Notes: generated by a model not told the origin, from the letters alone. A stretch of 64,000 nt of DNA from Bacillus pseudomycoides (GCF_022811845.1 NZ_CP064266.1:2790001-2854000); one strand, 5' to 3'. Shown: positions 43,314-52,769, counted from the first letter of the stretch. Program-made: numbers and translations.

Positions 43314-44009
43314 ATGGAGTTGCTAAAAACGGAAAACCTTTGGAAACGATACGATTTAAAAGCAGTAATTCGGGATTTACATGTAACAATTACAGAAGGG
43401 AAAATTATTGGCCTTGTTGGTGATAACGGTAGTGGCAAAACGACATTATTAAAAATGATTGCAGGTTTGCAGCACCCTTCGGAAGGGCATATCACAATTG
43501 CAGGTAAGAAGGTAGGTTTAGAAACAAAAAAGATTGTTTCATTCATGCCTGATCGATCAGTATTTGATGAGTGGATGACTGTAAAAGATGCTATATTTTT
43601 CTATCGTGATTTTTATCAAGATTTTGATATTCAAAAAGCAGTTGATACGATTGCTGAATTTAAAATACCGTTAGAAGAAAAAATTTCAGCATTGTCAAAA
43701 GGTATGGTTGAAAAGCTGCAGCTGATTTTAACATTTTCAAGAAAAGCGAAACTTTATATATTAGATGAACCACTTGGCGGAATCGATCCAGTTTCACGCG
43801 AACATGTGTTAGAACTTATATTACAGTTTTATCGTGAAGATTGTACAATTATCATTTCGACGCATTTAATTGGCGAAATTGAAAACATTTTTGATGAGGT
43901 TATCTTTTTGAAGGATGGCGAAATTAGACTACATGAGAATGTAGAAGAGCTTCGTTTTCAGAGAGGAAAAGCTATAAATGAGTTGTTTAAGGAGGTGTTC
44001 AGTAAATGA
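43314..44009 (+). CDS. ABC transporter ATP-binding protein
   Basis: A 231-residue ATPase with Walker A GLVGDNGSGKTTLL near residue 36, an altered signature SALSKGMVEKLQ (LSKGM for LSGGQ) and Walker B LYILDEPLGGID near residue 152, then the switch His in IISTHLIGEIE. The substrate is unknown. It begins 3 bases after gntR. Its natural permease partner, immediately downstream, is broken. Confidence 0.9.
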   Translation: MELLKTENLWKRYDLKAVIRDLHVTITEGKIIGLVGDNGSGKTTLLKMIAGLQHPSEGHITIAGKKVGLETKKIVSFMPDRSVFDEWMTVKDAIFFYRDFYQDFDIQKAVDTIAEFKIPLEEKISALSKGMVEKLQLILTFSRKAKLYILDEPLGGIDPVSREHVLELILQFYREDCTIIISTHLIGEIENIFDEVIFLKDGEIRLHENVEELRFQRGKAINELFKEVFSK

Positions 44010-44789
44010 GTTCACTTCTTCGATATTTATATAATTGTAATAAAAAGAAGATATGGATAATTTATTTTGGATTTATTACTATATCATTAATTTTATTATT
44101 TAATATGAAGGGGTCCTCAGGGATAAGGGGTTCAAATAGACAAGATATAACATTAATTATATTTATATTATTATTTTTATAACTGCATTTTCTATCTTCT
44201 TACTGGCGTTATCTTCTTTCAGAAAAATAGTAAGAGGGTCTATGATTCGATATGTTGCCATTTCATCAAAGAAATATATATATGCGAATTTATTATTTTT
44301 ATAATAATGTTTACTCTATTGGCGTTAATAGGAATTGCTTTTTACATATTCTTTCTATTAATATATATGAGAATAAAGCAAATAGAGGGTACAACAAGCC
44401 ATTAATAGTTTATACAATTATGGGCTATTACACCATCTGTTCTCTATCTTCTTATGGATTATAGATTTAGCGAGTACATTAGTTTCTCTGTATTTCATAA
44501 TCATAGTTGTAAAACTATTTAATGTGAAATCCTCATTAAATAAAATGTTATTTATAATTTTCTTTGTTGTTTTCGGTGGAATCCAGTTTGTTATAACTAA
44601 TATGCTAGACAAAATAAATATATATGTATTTTCGATAAAAACGTTGGGGTTATAGATAAAAATGGCTTTTTTGAAACATCTTTTATTTTAGTGATGCTTC
44701 AAATATTTCTTATTTAATTTTAGTTTATTATTAATTTTTTATTGGTGGTAATAACAAGTCATATCATCGACAAAAAACTAGAAGTCTAA
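44006..44789 (+). pseudogene. Decayed ABC-2-type permease
   Basis: ATG 44006 overlaps the ATPase stop, as expected for a coupled permease, and opens MSSLLRYLYNCNKKKIWIIY with membrane-type sequence. The frame stops at 44180. Hydrophobic pieces continue in other frames: TAFSIFLLALSSFRKIVRGS, then FTLLALIGIAFYIFFLLIY, then LWIIDLASTLVSLYFIIIVV, ending with SHIIDKKLEV at 44789. At least three frameshifts and several stops make it non-functional. Confidence 0.8.
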
Positions 44790-44803
44790 AGGAGGAACAA
44801 TCA

Positions 44804-45706
44804 TTGGGAAACGTAGTAGTGAAATTAGAAAACGTCCATAAAAAAATAGGGAAAAATGAAATTATTCGTGGTCTTTCATTTGAAGTTCGTGAAGGGGAAG
44901 TATATGGATTTCTTGGACCGAATGGAAGTGGGAAAACGACGACAATTCGGATGATGACTGGTCTGATTTCAATGACAAAAGGAGATATTGCAATTTGTGG
45001 TCATAGCATTCGGACAGAACGTGAGAAGGCGTTAGAACAAATTGGGGCGATTGTCGAGAATCCGGAACTATATGACTATATGACAGGAATGCAAAATTTA
45101 AAGCATTTTGCAAATATGGCAATTAAGCCGATTAGTAGAGAACGAATTACTGAAATTGTAAAACTTGTAGAATTAGAACACGCTATCCATAAGAAAGTGA
45201 AAACATATTCACTTGGAATGAAACAACGTCTTGGAATTGCGCAAGCGCTTCTGCATAACCCGAAAATTTTAATTTTAGATGAACCGACGAACGGATTAGA
45301 TCCAGCTGGTATTCGTCAAATTCGTGATTATTTACAACGATTAGCGAAAGAGGAAAATATCGCTGTCATCGTATCAAGTCATTTATTGAGTGAAATTGAA
45401 TTGATGTGCGATCGTGTTGTTATTATTAAGCAAGGACAGTTTGTGCAAGAGTATAACTTACATGAACAAGCGAAGCATGATGAAACGGTTGTAGTGGCAT
45501 TTGAGGTAGATCAAATTCAGAAAGCGAATGAAATCATTAAAGGTAAGGAACAAGGAAGCGTAGTTGTGACTTCTGTAGAAAAAGAAAAGATTCCGCAAAT
45601 TGTAAAACAACTTGTGCATGCTGATGTACTTGTATATGGCGTTACAGTGCAAAATAAAACGCTAGAAGATGAGTTCTTAGCGATTACAGGGGGAGTGAGA
45701 GCGTAA
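44804..45706 (+). CDS. ABC transporter ATP-binding protein
   Basis: A 300-residue ATPase with Walker A GFLGPNGSGKTTT near residue 40, signature YSLGMKQRL near 138, Walker B ILILDEPTNGLD near 158 and a C-terminal extension of about 80 residues, a pattern of bacitracin/lantibiotic-type exporters (BcrA-like). The start is TTG 44804, with AAAGGAGGA upstream. It is coupled to the permease by the overlapping TAATG at 45704-45708. Confidence 0.9.
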   Translation: MGNVVVKLENVHKKIGKNEIIRGLSFEVREGEVYGFLGPNGSGKTTTIRMMTGLISMTKGDIAICGHSIRTEREKALEQIGAIVENPELYDYMTGMQNLKHFANMAIKPISRERITEIVKLVELEHAIHKKVKTYSLGMKQRLGIAQALLHNPKILILDEPTNGLDPAGIRQIRDYLQRLAKEENIAVIVSSHLLSEIELMCDRVVIIKQGQFVQEYNLHEQAKHDETVVVAFEVDQIQKANEIIKGKEQGSVVVTSVEKEKIPQIVKQLVHADVLVYGVTVQNKTLEDEFLAITGGVRA

Positions 45707-46482
45707 TGTTTAAATTAATTCAAAATGAATTGCTAAAGTTACATGCGAAAAAAGGTATGTACATATTGATAGGTGTGATTGCTGCATTGGAAGTTTTAGG
45801 TGTCCTTCTCCTATTAAAATGGGGTGAAGCTAAAGATTTTAATGGAACATATTTAGACTTTACGAAGTCAGATATTGGTTTAATTCTATTATTTGCAACA
45901 ATTTTTGGTATTACAATTGCTTCTCGTACAATTACAGAAGAGTTTCAAAAAGGGACGATTAAGCAATTATTAATTCGTCCAAGAAAAAGAATTATGATTT
46001 TATTTTCTAAATATATTTCTGTATTAATAACAATGTTATTTATTATTTTTGCTGGTACGTTAATTGCAATGATTATTGGTGCGATTGCAATGGATGGAGG
46101 AAAAACTGATTTAACGTTAGGCATATTGCTTAAATCAATCTCATATCAACTTCTTGCACCGTTCTTCTTTGCAACACTTGCCTTTTTCTTGGCAAATGTT
46201 TTTAGAAAATCCGTATTACCATTAATCATTACATTGTTCCTATTTTTCTTGCAAGGGCCAATTAATATTGTCCTTATGATGTTTGCAAAAGGAATTGCTA
46301 AATTTGTTGTGTTTTTCCATTTGAACTTAAGTGTGTACGACAGCAACAAATTAATCAGTGGCGGAGCTGAACCACCATTTATAGAATTTAATTTTACAAC
46401 ATCGTTATTGCTAGTACTTGCTTATTTTGTAGTATTACTCGCTGCATCAAGTGTATTATTCCAAAAACGTGATGTATTATAA
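45706..46482 (+). CDS. ABC-2-type permease
   Basis: A 258-residue membrane protein with about six hydrophobic segments: MYILIGVIAALEVLGVLLLL, ISVLITMLFIIFAGTLIAMI, LLVLAYFVVLLAASSVLF. It also has the conserved ITEEFQKGTIKQLLIRP cytoplasmic loop of ABC-2/BcrB-like permeases. It partners the preceding ATPase. The substrate is unknown; antimicrobial peptide export is typical of the class. Confidence 0.88.
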   Translation: MFKLIQNELLKLHAKKGMYILIGVIAALEVLGVLLLLKWGEAKDFNGTYLDFTKSDIGLILLFATIFGITIASRTITEEFQKGTIKQLLIRPRKRIMILFSKYISVLITMLFIIFAGTLIAMIIGAIAMDGGKTDLTLGILLKSISYQLLAPFFFATLAFFLANVFRKSVLPLIITLFLFFLQGPINIVLMMFAKGIAKFVVFFHLNLSVYDSNKLISGGAEPPFIEFNFTTSLLLVLAYFVVLLAASSVLFQKRDVL

Positions 46483-46485
46483 TAG

Positions 46486-46516
46486 AAAAAATCCCCGCTT
46501 TAACACGGGGATTTTC
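46486..46516 (+). terminator. Terminator of the ABC operon
   Basis: A 10-bp stem AAAATCCCCG / CGGGGATTTT with an 8-nt loop. On the other strand it could serve the relic at 46518-46845. Confidence 0.85.
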
Positions 46517-46517
46517 T

Positions 46518-46845
46518 TTAACCAACTTTTTCTTCTGTTTTTTCACAATCCCAGCATTCTGTGTTTTCTAAACCAGGAATGCTGTCGGCGTAGAAGACAG
46601 AATCTTTTCCAGCTTCTTTTTGCTTCATATTTTTCTTTTTGTACTTTACGTGTCGAAGGACTTACCCCGTCACCTAGTAAACGGATCATTTCACGAATGT
46701 GACGGAACTGAACAAATCCAGCTCTTATTGTAAAATAGCAACCTATAATAATTAATAGTGCAATTAAAATATAACCCTACAAATATTCGTTTGTTGTTGT
46801 AATAAACTTATGAATCGGAGTAATGACATTTTCAAAGAAATTCAT
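46518..46845 (-). pseudogene. Remnant of an alanine/glycine:cation symporter (AGCS family)
   Basis: Starts normally with AGGAGG and ATG 46845: MNFFENVITPIHKFITTTNE then YL, an in-frame TAG, and GYILIALLIIIGCYFTIRAG with FVQFRHIREMIRLLGDG, an AlsT/AgcS N-terminus. After about 75 codons (around 46635-46645) it jumps, in another frame, to the C-terminal tail QKEAGKDSVFYADSIPGLEN then TECWDCEKTEEKVG. Over 350 residues are missing, so it is an internal deletion plus a nonsense mutation. Confidence 0.82.
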
Positions 46846-47074
46846 GTGCGTAATCCTCCTTATTCTTATCATGATAATATGTTTTGAAAAAATAGGTATA
46901 AAAAGCGACATTTAACATTAAAACAGAAAATATTGCAAAGAGGAATTTTCAAAAATAGATTTCCAATTATATATTTTAATAGGTAGAGTATTTAAAAGTA
47001 AACTGAGAAAAAAAGGAAGAATTTTAAGGATATTCATATTAAAATGTAGATATATCATCTTGGAGGTGTTTTTT

Positions 47075-48094
47075 ATTCAGTACGCATTTTCACGGATACG
47101 ACTTCGTAGTTTTTTTGCATGGATGATTTTAGGAATGTTAGTAACGTTGCTACCCCTTACCTTTGCAGGAGCTTCAGACAGTGCCATGGATGTTGCAATG
47201 CAAATTTTGGTGTTTTTTATCTTTCCATTACTATGGTTATATTTAAAAACACGAAAAAATAATATTTTATTTACTAGTTTCTTTGATAAATCGTCACGAT
47301 TAAATTGGAAATTAATTGTAGTGGCAACTGCAATGGGAATGATTTTTTCATTCGGTGCATCTTTTATCCAGTTTTACATACTAGCACATATTTTTCCTGA
47401 CTTTCTTGTTGATATGCTGAATGATGATGGTGCAATTGATATGAGCAATATTTACACACAAATATTCGGTTTCATTTCAGCATGTATTTTTGCACCGATT
47501 ATGGAAGAAATCATTTTTCGAGGTTTCTTCTTGCAGCGTATGGCTTTGAAGTGGGGAATAAAACGAGCAGTAATTGTGTCTTCTCTTATTTTTGGTTTAG
47601 GGCATTTTGATATTGTTGGTGCTTTTATATTCGGAGTTGTAATGTGTCTCCTTTACATAAAAACGAAAAATATATGGACGAATATTGCTGTTCACGCATT
47701 GAATAATTGTATTGCAACTGTTATCCAATTAACGAGTGATGAGGGAACAAATGATACGATTTCGATTGCTGAATTACAGGGACAAAGTAATTTATGGATT
47801 GGAATCGTTGTGATTCTTATTAGCTTATTATGGTTAGTACCTTTTATTCGAAAGAATTGGCGAACTGTAAAAGAAATAGGAGTACCACCTCTTCGGTTTA
47901 TCAATGAAGATAAGGAAATCCTATCAGTATCGCAACAAAATAAAACATATAGTCGAGTTGTGTTAACAGAGCGATTTATGGCTGTAGAACTGCCAGATGA
48001 AGCTGTGAATCAGCTTGAATTAGAAGAGAATGATTATGTAGCGATTACGATAGAGAATAATCAAATTGTTATAAAGAAGGCAGAACATCAATAA
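47075..48094 (+). CDS. CPBP intramembrane metalloprotease with C-terminal AbrB-like tail
   Basis: Membrane protease of the CAAX/bacteriocin-processing family, 339 residues from the proposed start. It shows the catalytic EE motif in APIMEEIIFRGFFLQRM near residue 150, GLGHFD near 180 and HALNN near 207, with about eight hydrophobic helices. The last 45 residues (RVVLTERFMAVELPDEAVNQ, LELEENDYVAITIENNQIVI) look like a swapped-hairpin AbrB-type domain, unusual for the family. The only NTG codons in frame at the start (TTG 47060, GTG 47066) lie in or touch the perfect GGAGGTG, so ATT 47075, six bases after it, is the likely start. Confidence 0.8.
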   Translation: MQYAFSRIRLRSFFAWMILGMLVTLLPLTFAGASDSAMDVAMQILVFFIFPLLWLYLKTRKNNILFTSFFDKSSRLNWKLIVVATAMGMIFSFGASFIQFYILAHIFPDFLVDMLNDDGAIDMSNIYTQIFGFISACIFAPIMEEIIFRGFFLQRMALKWGIKRAVIVSSLIFGLGHFDIVGAFIFGVVMCLLYIKTKNIWTNIAVHALNNCIATVIQLTSDEGTNDTISIAELQGQSNLWIGIVVILISLLWLVPFIRKNWRTVKEIGVPPLRFINEDKEILSVSQQNKTYSRVVLTERFMAVELPDEAVNQLELEENDYVAITIENNQIVIKKAEHQ

Positions 48095-48110
48095 GAGTAT
48101 ACAAAACGAA

Positions 48111-48153
48111 AAGTAGCAGCCCTCCAATATAATCGAGGAGAGCTGCTATTTTA
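48111..48153. terminator. Bidirectional terminator
   Basis: TAGCAGC-CTC pairs with GAG-GCTGCTA with two unpaired bases. It lies between the CPBP gene and the convergent small gene. Confidence 0.7.
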
Positions 48154-48333
48154 ATGGATCACAATTTCAACGTGGAAGTTGTTTCCGTTTTTTACATATT
48201 TAATATCTGTAACTGTGCGAACAGCTTTTAAAATCTCCACCTTTTCCCCAATTCGAGGGATGGTGGGAACATTATCCCAAATACCAAGTAAATCATCTTC
48301 TTGAGTTGTTTTTTCGTAAAACCAAATTTTCAA
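48151..48333 (-). CDS. Hypothetical protein, 60 residues
   Basis: A small beta-rich protein, MKIWFYEKTTQEDDLLGIWD then NVPTIPRIGEKVEILKAVRT. AAAGGGG lies 7 bases before the TTG start at 48333. No family is recognised. It is the only gene between the CPBP protease and the Lrp regulator. Confidence 0.65.
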   Translation of the reverse strand: MKIWFYEKTTQEDDLLGIWDNVPTIPRIGEKVEILKAVRTVTDIKYVKNGNNFHVEIVIH

Positions 48334-48429
48334 TGTAATGCCCCTTTCTCGAACTTTATGTATTTTAATACATAATAAAACATTTTTATTCTTTTTGTAA
48401 GGGCTTTTTCGTTAAATTTTGAATAAAAA

Positions 48430-48888
48430 TTAATTTTGTTCTTCTGGAAAAATGTGTTCAATATCAGGAGTAAGGGATACTTCTGATAATACGATATGAG
48501 AAACGGTTGTTGCATATGAAGAAACATTATTAATAAATTCTTCAAGTTCCACTAATGATGGAACAGAAATTTTAACGATATAACAAAGGCTTCCTGTTAC
48601 GCGATAACAAAAACTTGCGGATGGATAAGATTGAATGAATTGTTGCATACGTGTTGTATCACCATTTTTTAAGGTGATTTCTAAAATGCAGTCTAAAACG
48701 AGTCCAGCTTTTTTATAATCAATATCAATTGTATATTTTTGAATGACTCCTTCGCTTTCTAATTTACGAACACGCTCTGAAGTAGAAGGTGCGGATAAAT
48801 TTACTCGTTTTGATAACTGCCGCATAGAGAGGCGACTATCATTATATAATTCATTTAAAATTTTACGATCAATACGATCTAATTGCAT
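48430..48888 (-). CDS. Lrp/AsnC-family transcriptional regulator
   Basis: A 152-residue regulator with the N-terminal AsnC HTH (LDRIDRKILNELYNDSRLSM, RQLSKRVNLSAPSTSERVRK, LESEGVIQKY) and a C-terminal RAM/ACT-like sensor domain (SFCYRVTGSLCYIVKISVPS). It probably responds to an amino acid. ATG 48888 is chosen because GGAGGT lies before it; the TTG 18 bases earlier is inside that site. It is divergent from the AhpD-like gene at 49012, a possible target. Confidence 0.92.
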   Translation of the reverse strand: MQLDRIDRKILNELYNDSRLSMRQLSKRVNLSAPSTSERVRKLESEGVIQKYTIDIDYKKAGLVLDCILEITLKNGDTTRMQQFIQSYPSASFCYRVTGSLCYIVKISVPSLVELEEFINNVSSYATTVSHIVLSEVSLTPDIEHIFPEEQN

Positions 48889-49011
48889 TTGTAAATATAC
48901 CTCCAATAAACTAATAATTTTTGCAAAGAAAATTTATAAATAAAGATTCATATGAAATGTAAAAAGAACCTATTTCATTTTACAATAAAATAGAAAGGAA
49001 TAGGGGGAGAA

Positions 49012-49428
49012 ATGATGGAGCGAATTTCATTATCAGATGTAGGAGAAACAAAATTTCAAAAATTACTAGGGCATCGCCCAAATATATTACAATCTTGGAG
49101 CGCTTTAGAAAATACCTTATATGAAGCGGGAACACTTTCTGAAGAGTTGAAGGAGCAAGTAAGGAGAACCCTTGCTTTTGGAAATGAATGTCCGTATTGT
49201 ATGGCGAAGGGAAAACCAGATGATGTACAAAAGGTAGAAGAGATTAGCACTGCTGTAACTTTCGCACATTTATTTGTACATAATCGGTCAGCGATAGATG
49301 ATCAGATGTTTAATGCGTTAAAACAGTATTGGAGTGAGGCGGAGATTGTAGAACTCTGTGCATATATTTGTTTTATTACTGCTTCACAACAACTTGGATT
49401 TTTATTTCAATTACAGCCAGCAGAGTAG
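49012..49428 (+). CDS. Carboxymuconolactone decarboxylase/AhpD-like protein
   Basis: A 138-residue helical protein with the CxxC motif in NECPYCMAKGKPDD near residue 63 and the following histidine region FAHLFVHNRS. This is the AhpD/CMD pattern, often a peroxidase or disulfide reductase. Its partner is unknown. GGGGGAG precedes ATG 49012. It lies 10 bases ahead of the cysteine hydrolase gene and is probably cotranscribed. Confidence 0.82.
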   Translation: MMERISLSDVGETKFQKLLGHRPNILQSWSALENTLYEAGTLSEELKEQVRRTLAFGNECPYCMAKGKPDDVQKVEEISTAVTFAHLFVHNRSAIDDQMFNALKQYWSEAEIVELCAYICFITASQQLGFLFQLQPAE

Positions 49429-49438
49429 GAGGTCAATG

Positions 49439-50008
49439 ATGTCGAAGCAAGCAGCACTTATTATGATTGATGTGCAAAAAGCATTTGATCTACCGTATTG
49501 GGGAGAACGAAATAACCCTTCGGCAGAAGAAAATATGAAATGCTTATTAGAAGAATGGAGAAAAAGAGAGTTAACTATTATTCATATTCAACATGTGAAC
49601 AAAGAAAACGTAGAGTCAATGTTTCACCCAAATACAGAAACAGTTAAATTCAAAGAAGAAGTGCAACCATTACAGGGAGAAATAGTCATTCAAAAGTGTG
49701 TTAACAGTGCATTTATTGGAACTGATTTAGAAAAGCTACTAAAAGATAAGAACTGTAACTCAGTTATTATCGTTGGATTAACGACGAACCACTGTGTAGA
49801 AACAACGACACGGATGGCTGGAAATCTAGGATTTTCAACGTATTTAGTAAGTGATGCAACGGCTACATTTAATCGAAAGGGACCAGATGGTGTACAATAC
49901 TGTGCAGAAGAAATTCATAATATGACACTCGTAAATCTTCATGAGGAATTCGCTACTATTGCTACAACATCGGGAATATTAGAGAAGGTAAGGAGGGGCC
50001 AGATATAA
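49439..50008 (+). CDS. Cysteine hydrolase, isochorismatase family
   Basis: A 189-residue amidohydrolase of the nicotinamidase/isochorismatase fold. The catalytic Asp is in IMIDVQKAFD near residue 10, the Lys in IVIQKCVNSAF near 83, and the Cys in GLTTNHCVETTTRMA near 117, preceded by the cis-peptide region. The substrate is unknown. ATG 49439 follows AGGAGG at the best distance. Confidence 0.88.
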   Translation: MSKQAALIMIDVQKAFDLPYWGERNNPSAEENMKCLLEEWRKRELTIIHIQHVNKENVESMFHPNTETVKFKEEVQPLQGEIVIQKCVNSAFIGTDLEKLLKDKNCNSVIIVGLTTNHCVETTTRMAGNLGFSTYLVSDATATFNRKGPDGVQYCAEEIHNMTLVNLHEEFATIATTSGILEKVRRGQI

Positions 50009-50120
50009 TGAATAATGATTGATGCTATTTTAATAAAATATTTGAATAATTATGTAGAAAAAAATAAGAATATTTTGTATAATCGAAGTACAATCATTTT
50101 GAAAACAGGGGTGGCAGCAT

Positions 50121-50519
50121 ATGGAGCAAATTCCAGTAAAGAAGATAGAAACAGTACTCGTTTTAGCAGAAGAGGATAAACAAAAACAAAGAGAATTTTA
50201 TGAATTGCTATTAACAACTAATTTTTATGTTGCTGGATCTATCGAGGCGGATGATTCTGCATCAGAAGGAACACTTCGGTTACGTTATTTCCAAGGAGAA
50301 GGCAGATGGATCGTACCGTTCTTTACGCAATTAGAATTTGTGAAAGAAGTGTTGCCAGAAGAAACGCCCCTTATTACGATACGTGGAAAAGAATTATTTG
50401 AAAACCTAGATAAAGAAGCAACAGCGGTATTGAATGTTGGCACAGAGCTTAGCAAAACATTTATTCCGGAAGAAATTGCAGATATAGCTTCTGGACGTAT
50501 ATTTAATTATTATCAGTAA
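50121..50519 (+). CDS. SseB N-terminal-domain protein
   Basis: A 132-residue soluble protein of the SseB/YjgM-like group: KQREFYELLLTTNFYVAGSI, then a beta-rich middle (GEGRWIVPFFTQLEFVKEVL) and AVLNVGTELSKTFIPEEIAD with an acid-aromatic end. The biochemical role of the family is unclear. A terminator follows. Confidence 0.75.
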   Translation: MEQIPVKKIETVLVLAEEDKQKQREFYELLLTTNFYVAGSIEADDSASEGTLRLRYFQGEGRWIVPFFTQLEFVKEVLPEETPLITIRGKELFENLDKEATAVLNVGTELSKTFIPEEIADIASGRIFNYYQ

Positions 50520-50566
50520 AAAATTGTTGTCAGCCCTTTATAGTCAAATCGGCATAAGGGAACATA

Positions 50567-50602
50567 AAAAAGGAAAAGCGATATATGCTTTTCCTTTTTT
50601 GT
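50567..50602 (+). terminator. Terminator between SseB-like gene and convergent S66 gene
   Basis: AAAAAGGAAAAGC pairs perfectly with GCTTTTCCTTTTT around a 7-nt loop. Confidence 0.9.
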
Positions 50603-50633
50603 GCAAATGAAAAAGTGTATAGAAAACTGCTTT

Positions 50634-51551
50634 TTAATTCGATATGAAATTCACACCGGAAGGAATAGAAAGTGTATTCCTTTCAGTGTCCATTGTGACA
50701 GTAACACCAAGAGGAATTCCGATATTCGGTTGTATATGCCCAATAGGAAGTCCAAATAATACAGGAATGTTGTAAGAAGCGAGATAGTTATACAATATGT
50801 TTTGTAATGATAGAGACTGCTTTGAGGCCATACAATCATGACAGCTTGTGAAGACAACTCCTGCACATTCCTTCAGTTTTCCTGCTAAGCGTAATTGGTT
50901 AAGCATGCGATCAATGCGGTATGGCTCTTCTCCAACATCTTCAAGTAATACAATTTTATTTGCTGTATAGATTTCGTAGGGAGTACCTAGTGTACTTACT
51001 AAAACTGTTAAATTCCCTCCTATTAATGGCGCAGAAACAATGCAGGTAGATGGAGCGGTGATGCATTCTGCTCCGGATAAAATAGTTGAATATGGATGGA
51101 ATAATTGATTGAAAGAAGACAAGGAGAGAGAATCGACTCCTTTTCCTAATTCTTCAATCATCGGTCCATGAAAAGTAACAAGTCCTGCATATTGTGAAAA
51201 AGCAATATGCAAAGCAGTAATGTCACTGTATCCCCAAAAAACTTTTGGATTATTTCGGATGAGCTCATATTGAATATAGGGAAGGAGACGGCCGCTTCCG
51301 TACCCACCTCTTGCGCAAAAAACAGCTTTGACTTCAGGGTTTGCAAATGATTCATGTAAATCCTGAAGGCGGATTGTATCATCTCCGGCGAGATAGCCGT
51401 ATTTCTCGTAAACACTTTGACCGATTCGTACGGATAGGCCCATTGTTTCTAATACTTTTTTTCCAGTAAGAACGTGCTCTAGTATTGGTGGTCCTGCGGG
51501 AGCAATCATCATGACAGTATCACCTTGTTGTAAGACATTTGGATGAATCAT
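50634..51551 (-). CDS. S66 peptidase (LD-carboxypeptidase / MccF type)
   Basis: A 305-residue serine peptidase. The nucleophile Ser is in VFWGYSDITALHIAFSQ near residue 110, after the typical ARGGYGSGRLLPYI. The Glu and His of the triad are in VLLEDVGEEPYRIDRML and LPIGHIQPNIGIPLG. Members cleave the L,D-bond of murein tetrapeptides or detoxify microcin C-like compounds; this length fits both. A purine-rich GGAGGAGATG precedes ATG 51551. Confidence 0.9.
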   Translation of the reverse strand: MIHPNVLQQGDTVMMIAPAGPPILEHVLTGKKVLETMGLSVRIGQSVYEKYGYLAGDDTIRLQDLHESFANPEVKAVFCARGGYGSGRLLPYIQYELIRNNPKVFWGYSDITALHIAFSQYAGLVTFHGPMIEELGKGVDSLSLSSFNQLFHPYSTILSGAECITAPSTCIVSAPLIGGNLTVLVSTLGTPYEIYTANKIVLLEDVGEEPYRIDRMLNQLRLAGKLKECAGVVFTSCHDCMASKQSLSLQNILYNYLASYNIPVLFGLPIGHIQPNIGIPLGVTVTMDTERNTLSIPSGVNFISN

Positions 51552-51671
51552 GTCATCTCCTCCTTCACTTTCAATATATTCACTTATAGGGAGTTCAATC
51601 CTGTTAAAAGAAGGAGAAAGTTTCTTGAATCAAGAAAAATATAAGAGCGAATAGGAAGGGAGAAAAGAACA

Positions 51672-52769
51672 ATGTTCATAAGTAGAGTAACTGATGTATT
51701 ACAAATAAAATATCCAATTATTCAAGCAGGAATGGCAGGTGCGATTACAACACCAGAACTTGTTGCGGCTGTATGTAATTGTGGTGGACTTGGGACACTC
51801 GGGGCTGGTTATATGAGCCCGGAACAAATTCGTCAATCTATTGATAAGATACGAGAGTTAACAGATAAGCCGTTTGCAGTCAATCTGTTACTGACGAAGG
51901 AAATACAAATTGAAGAAGACAAAGTGGAAGCAGCTAGAACTTTATTAGAGCCGATACGAAAAGAATTAGGTATAGATGAGCAGAATGAATCTTTGCAACT
52001 CCCGAAAAGTTATAAAGAACAACTGCAAGTATTAATAGAAGAAAAAGTACCAGTTGTCAGCTTTGCATTTCACACGTTAGAACAAGCTGAGATTACATTA
52101 TTGAAGAAAGAGGGTATAAAGGTAATTGGAACAGCGACAAATGTAGCAGAAGCAAAGGTGCTTGCTGAATTAGAAGTAGATGTAATTGTTGGACAAGGTA
52201 GCGAAGCTGGAGGGCACCGCGGAACTTTTATTGGGAAAGAACAAGACTCTATGATTGGCACATTTGCACTAATCCCACAAATGATAGCGGCTGTACCCAA
52301 TATTCCAATTGTAGCAGCAGGAGGCATTATGAACGGACAAGGCGTTGTAGCTGCTTATGTATTAGGAGCAGACGGAGTTCAAATGGGGACTGCATTTTTA
52401 ACAAGTGAGGAAAGTATTACACATGATGTACATAAAAAAGCGGTGCTGCAGAGTACGGATACAAGTACAATTGTAACGAGATCCTTTTCTGGAAAGTATG
52501 CAAGGGGAATTCGAAATCCATTTATAGAGCAACATAAAGAAAAAGAAGAACGACTCCCAATGTATCCAGTTCAAAATGTATTAACCTCTAAAATACGTCA
52601 AGAAGCTGCGAAGCAAAATAAAGGGGACTATATGTCACTTTGGGCTGGGCAAGCTTCTTCATTAGCAAGAAAAGAGTCGGCAGAGCAAATTATTGAGCGA
52701 GTGATGGCAGAAGTAAAAGAAACAGTAGAAAAATTACAAAATGTATATACAAAAAGACCGCTTGAATAA
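51672..52769 (+). CDS. NAD(P)H-dependent flavin oxidoreductase (nitronate monooxygenase family)
   Basis: A 365-residue FMN TIM-barrel protein: YPIIQAGMAGAITTPELVAA, then LGTLGAGYMSPEQIR, VGQGSEAGGHRGTF and the phosphate-binding VAAGGIMNGQGVVAAYVLGA. The catalytic His of nitronate monooxygenases is in EAGGHRG. FabK-type enoyl reductases share the fold, but the full length and motif favour nitronate monooxygenase. GGAAGGGAG precedes ATG 51672. Confidence 0.85.
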   Translation: MFISRVTDVLQIKYPIIQAGMAGAITTPELVAAVCNCGGLGTLGAGYMSPEQIRQSIDKIRELTDKPFAVNLLLTKEIQIEEDKVEAARTLLEPIRKELGIDEQNESLQLPKSYKEQLQVLIEEKVPVVSFAFHTLEQAEITLLKKEGIKVIGTATNVAEAKVLAELEVDVIVGQGSEAGGHRGTFIGKEQDSMIGTFALIPQMIAAVPNIPIVAAGGIMNGQGVVAAYVLGADGVQMGTAFLTSEESITHDVHKKAVLQSTDTSTIVTRSFSGKYARGIRNPFIEQHKEKEERLPMYPVQNVLTSKIRQEAAKQNKGDYMSLWAGQASSLARKESAEQIIERVMAEVKETVEKLQNVYTKRPLE

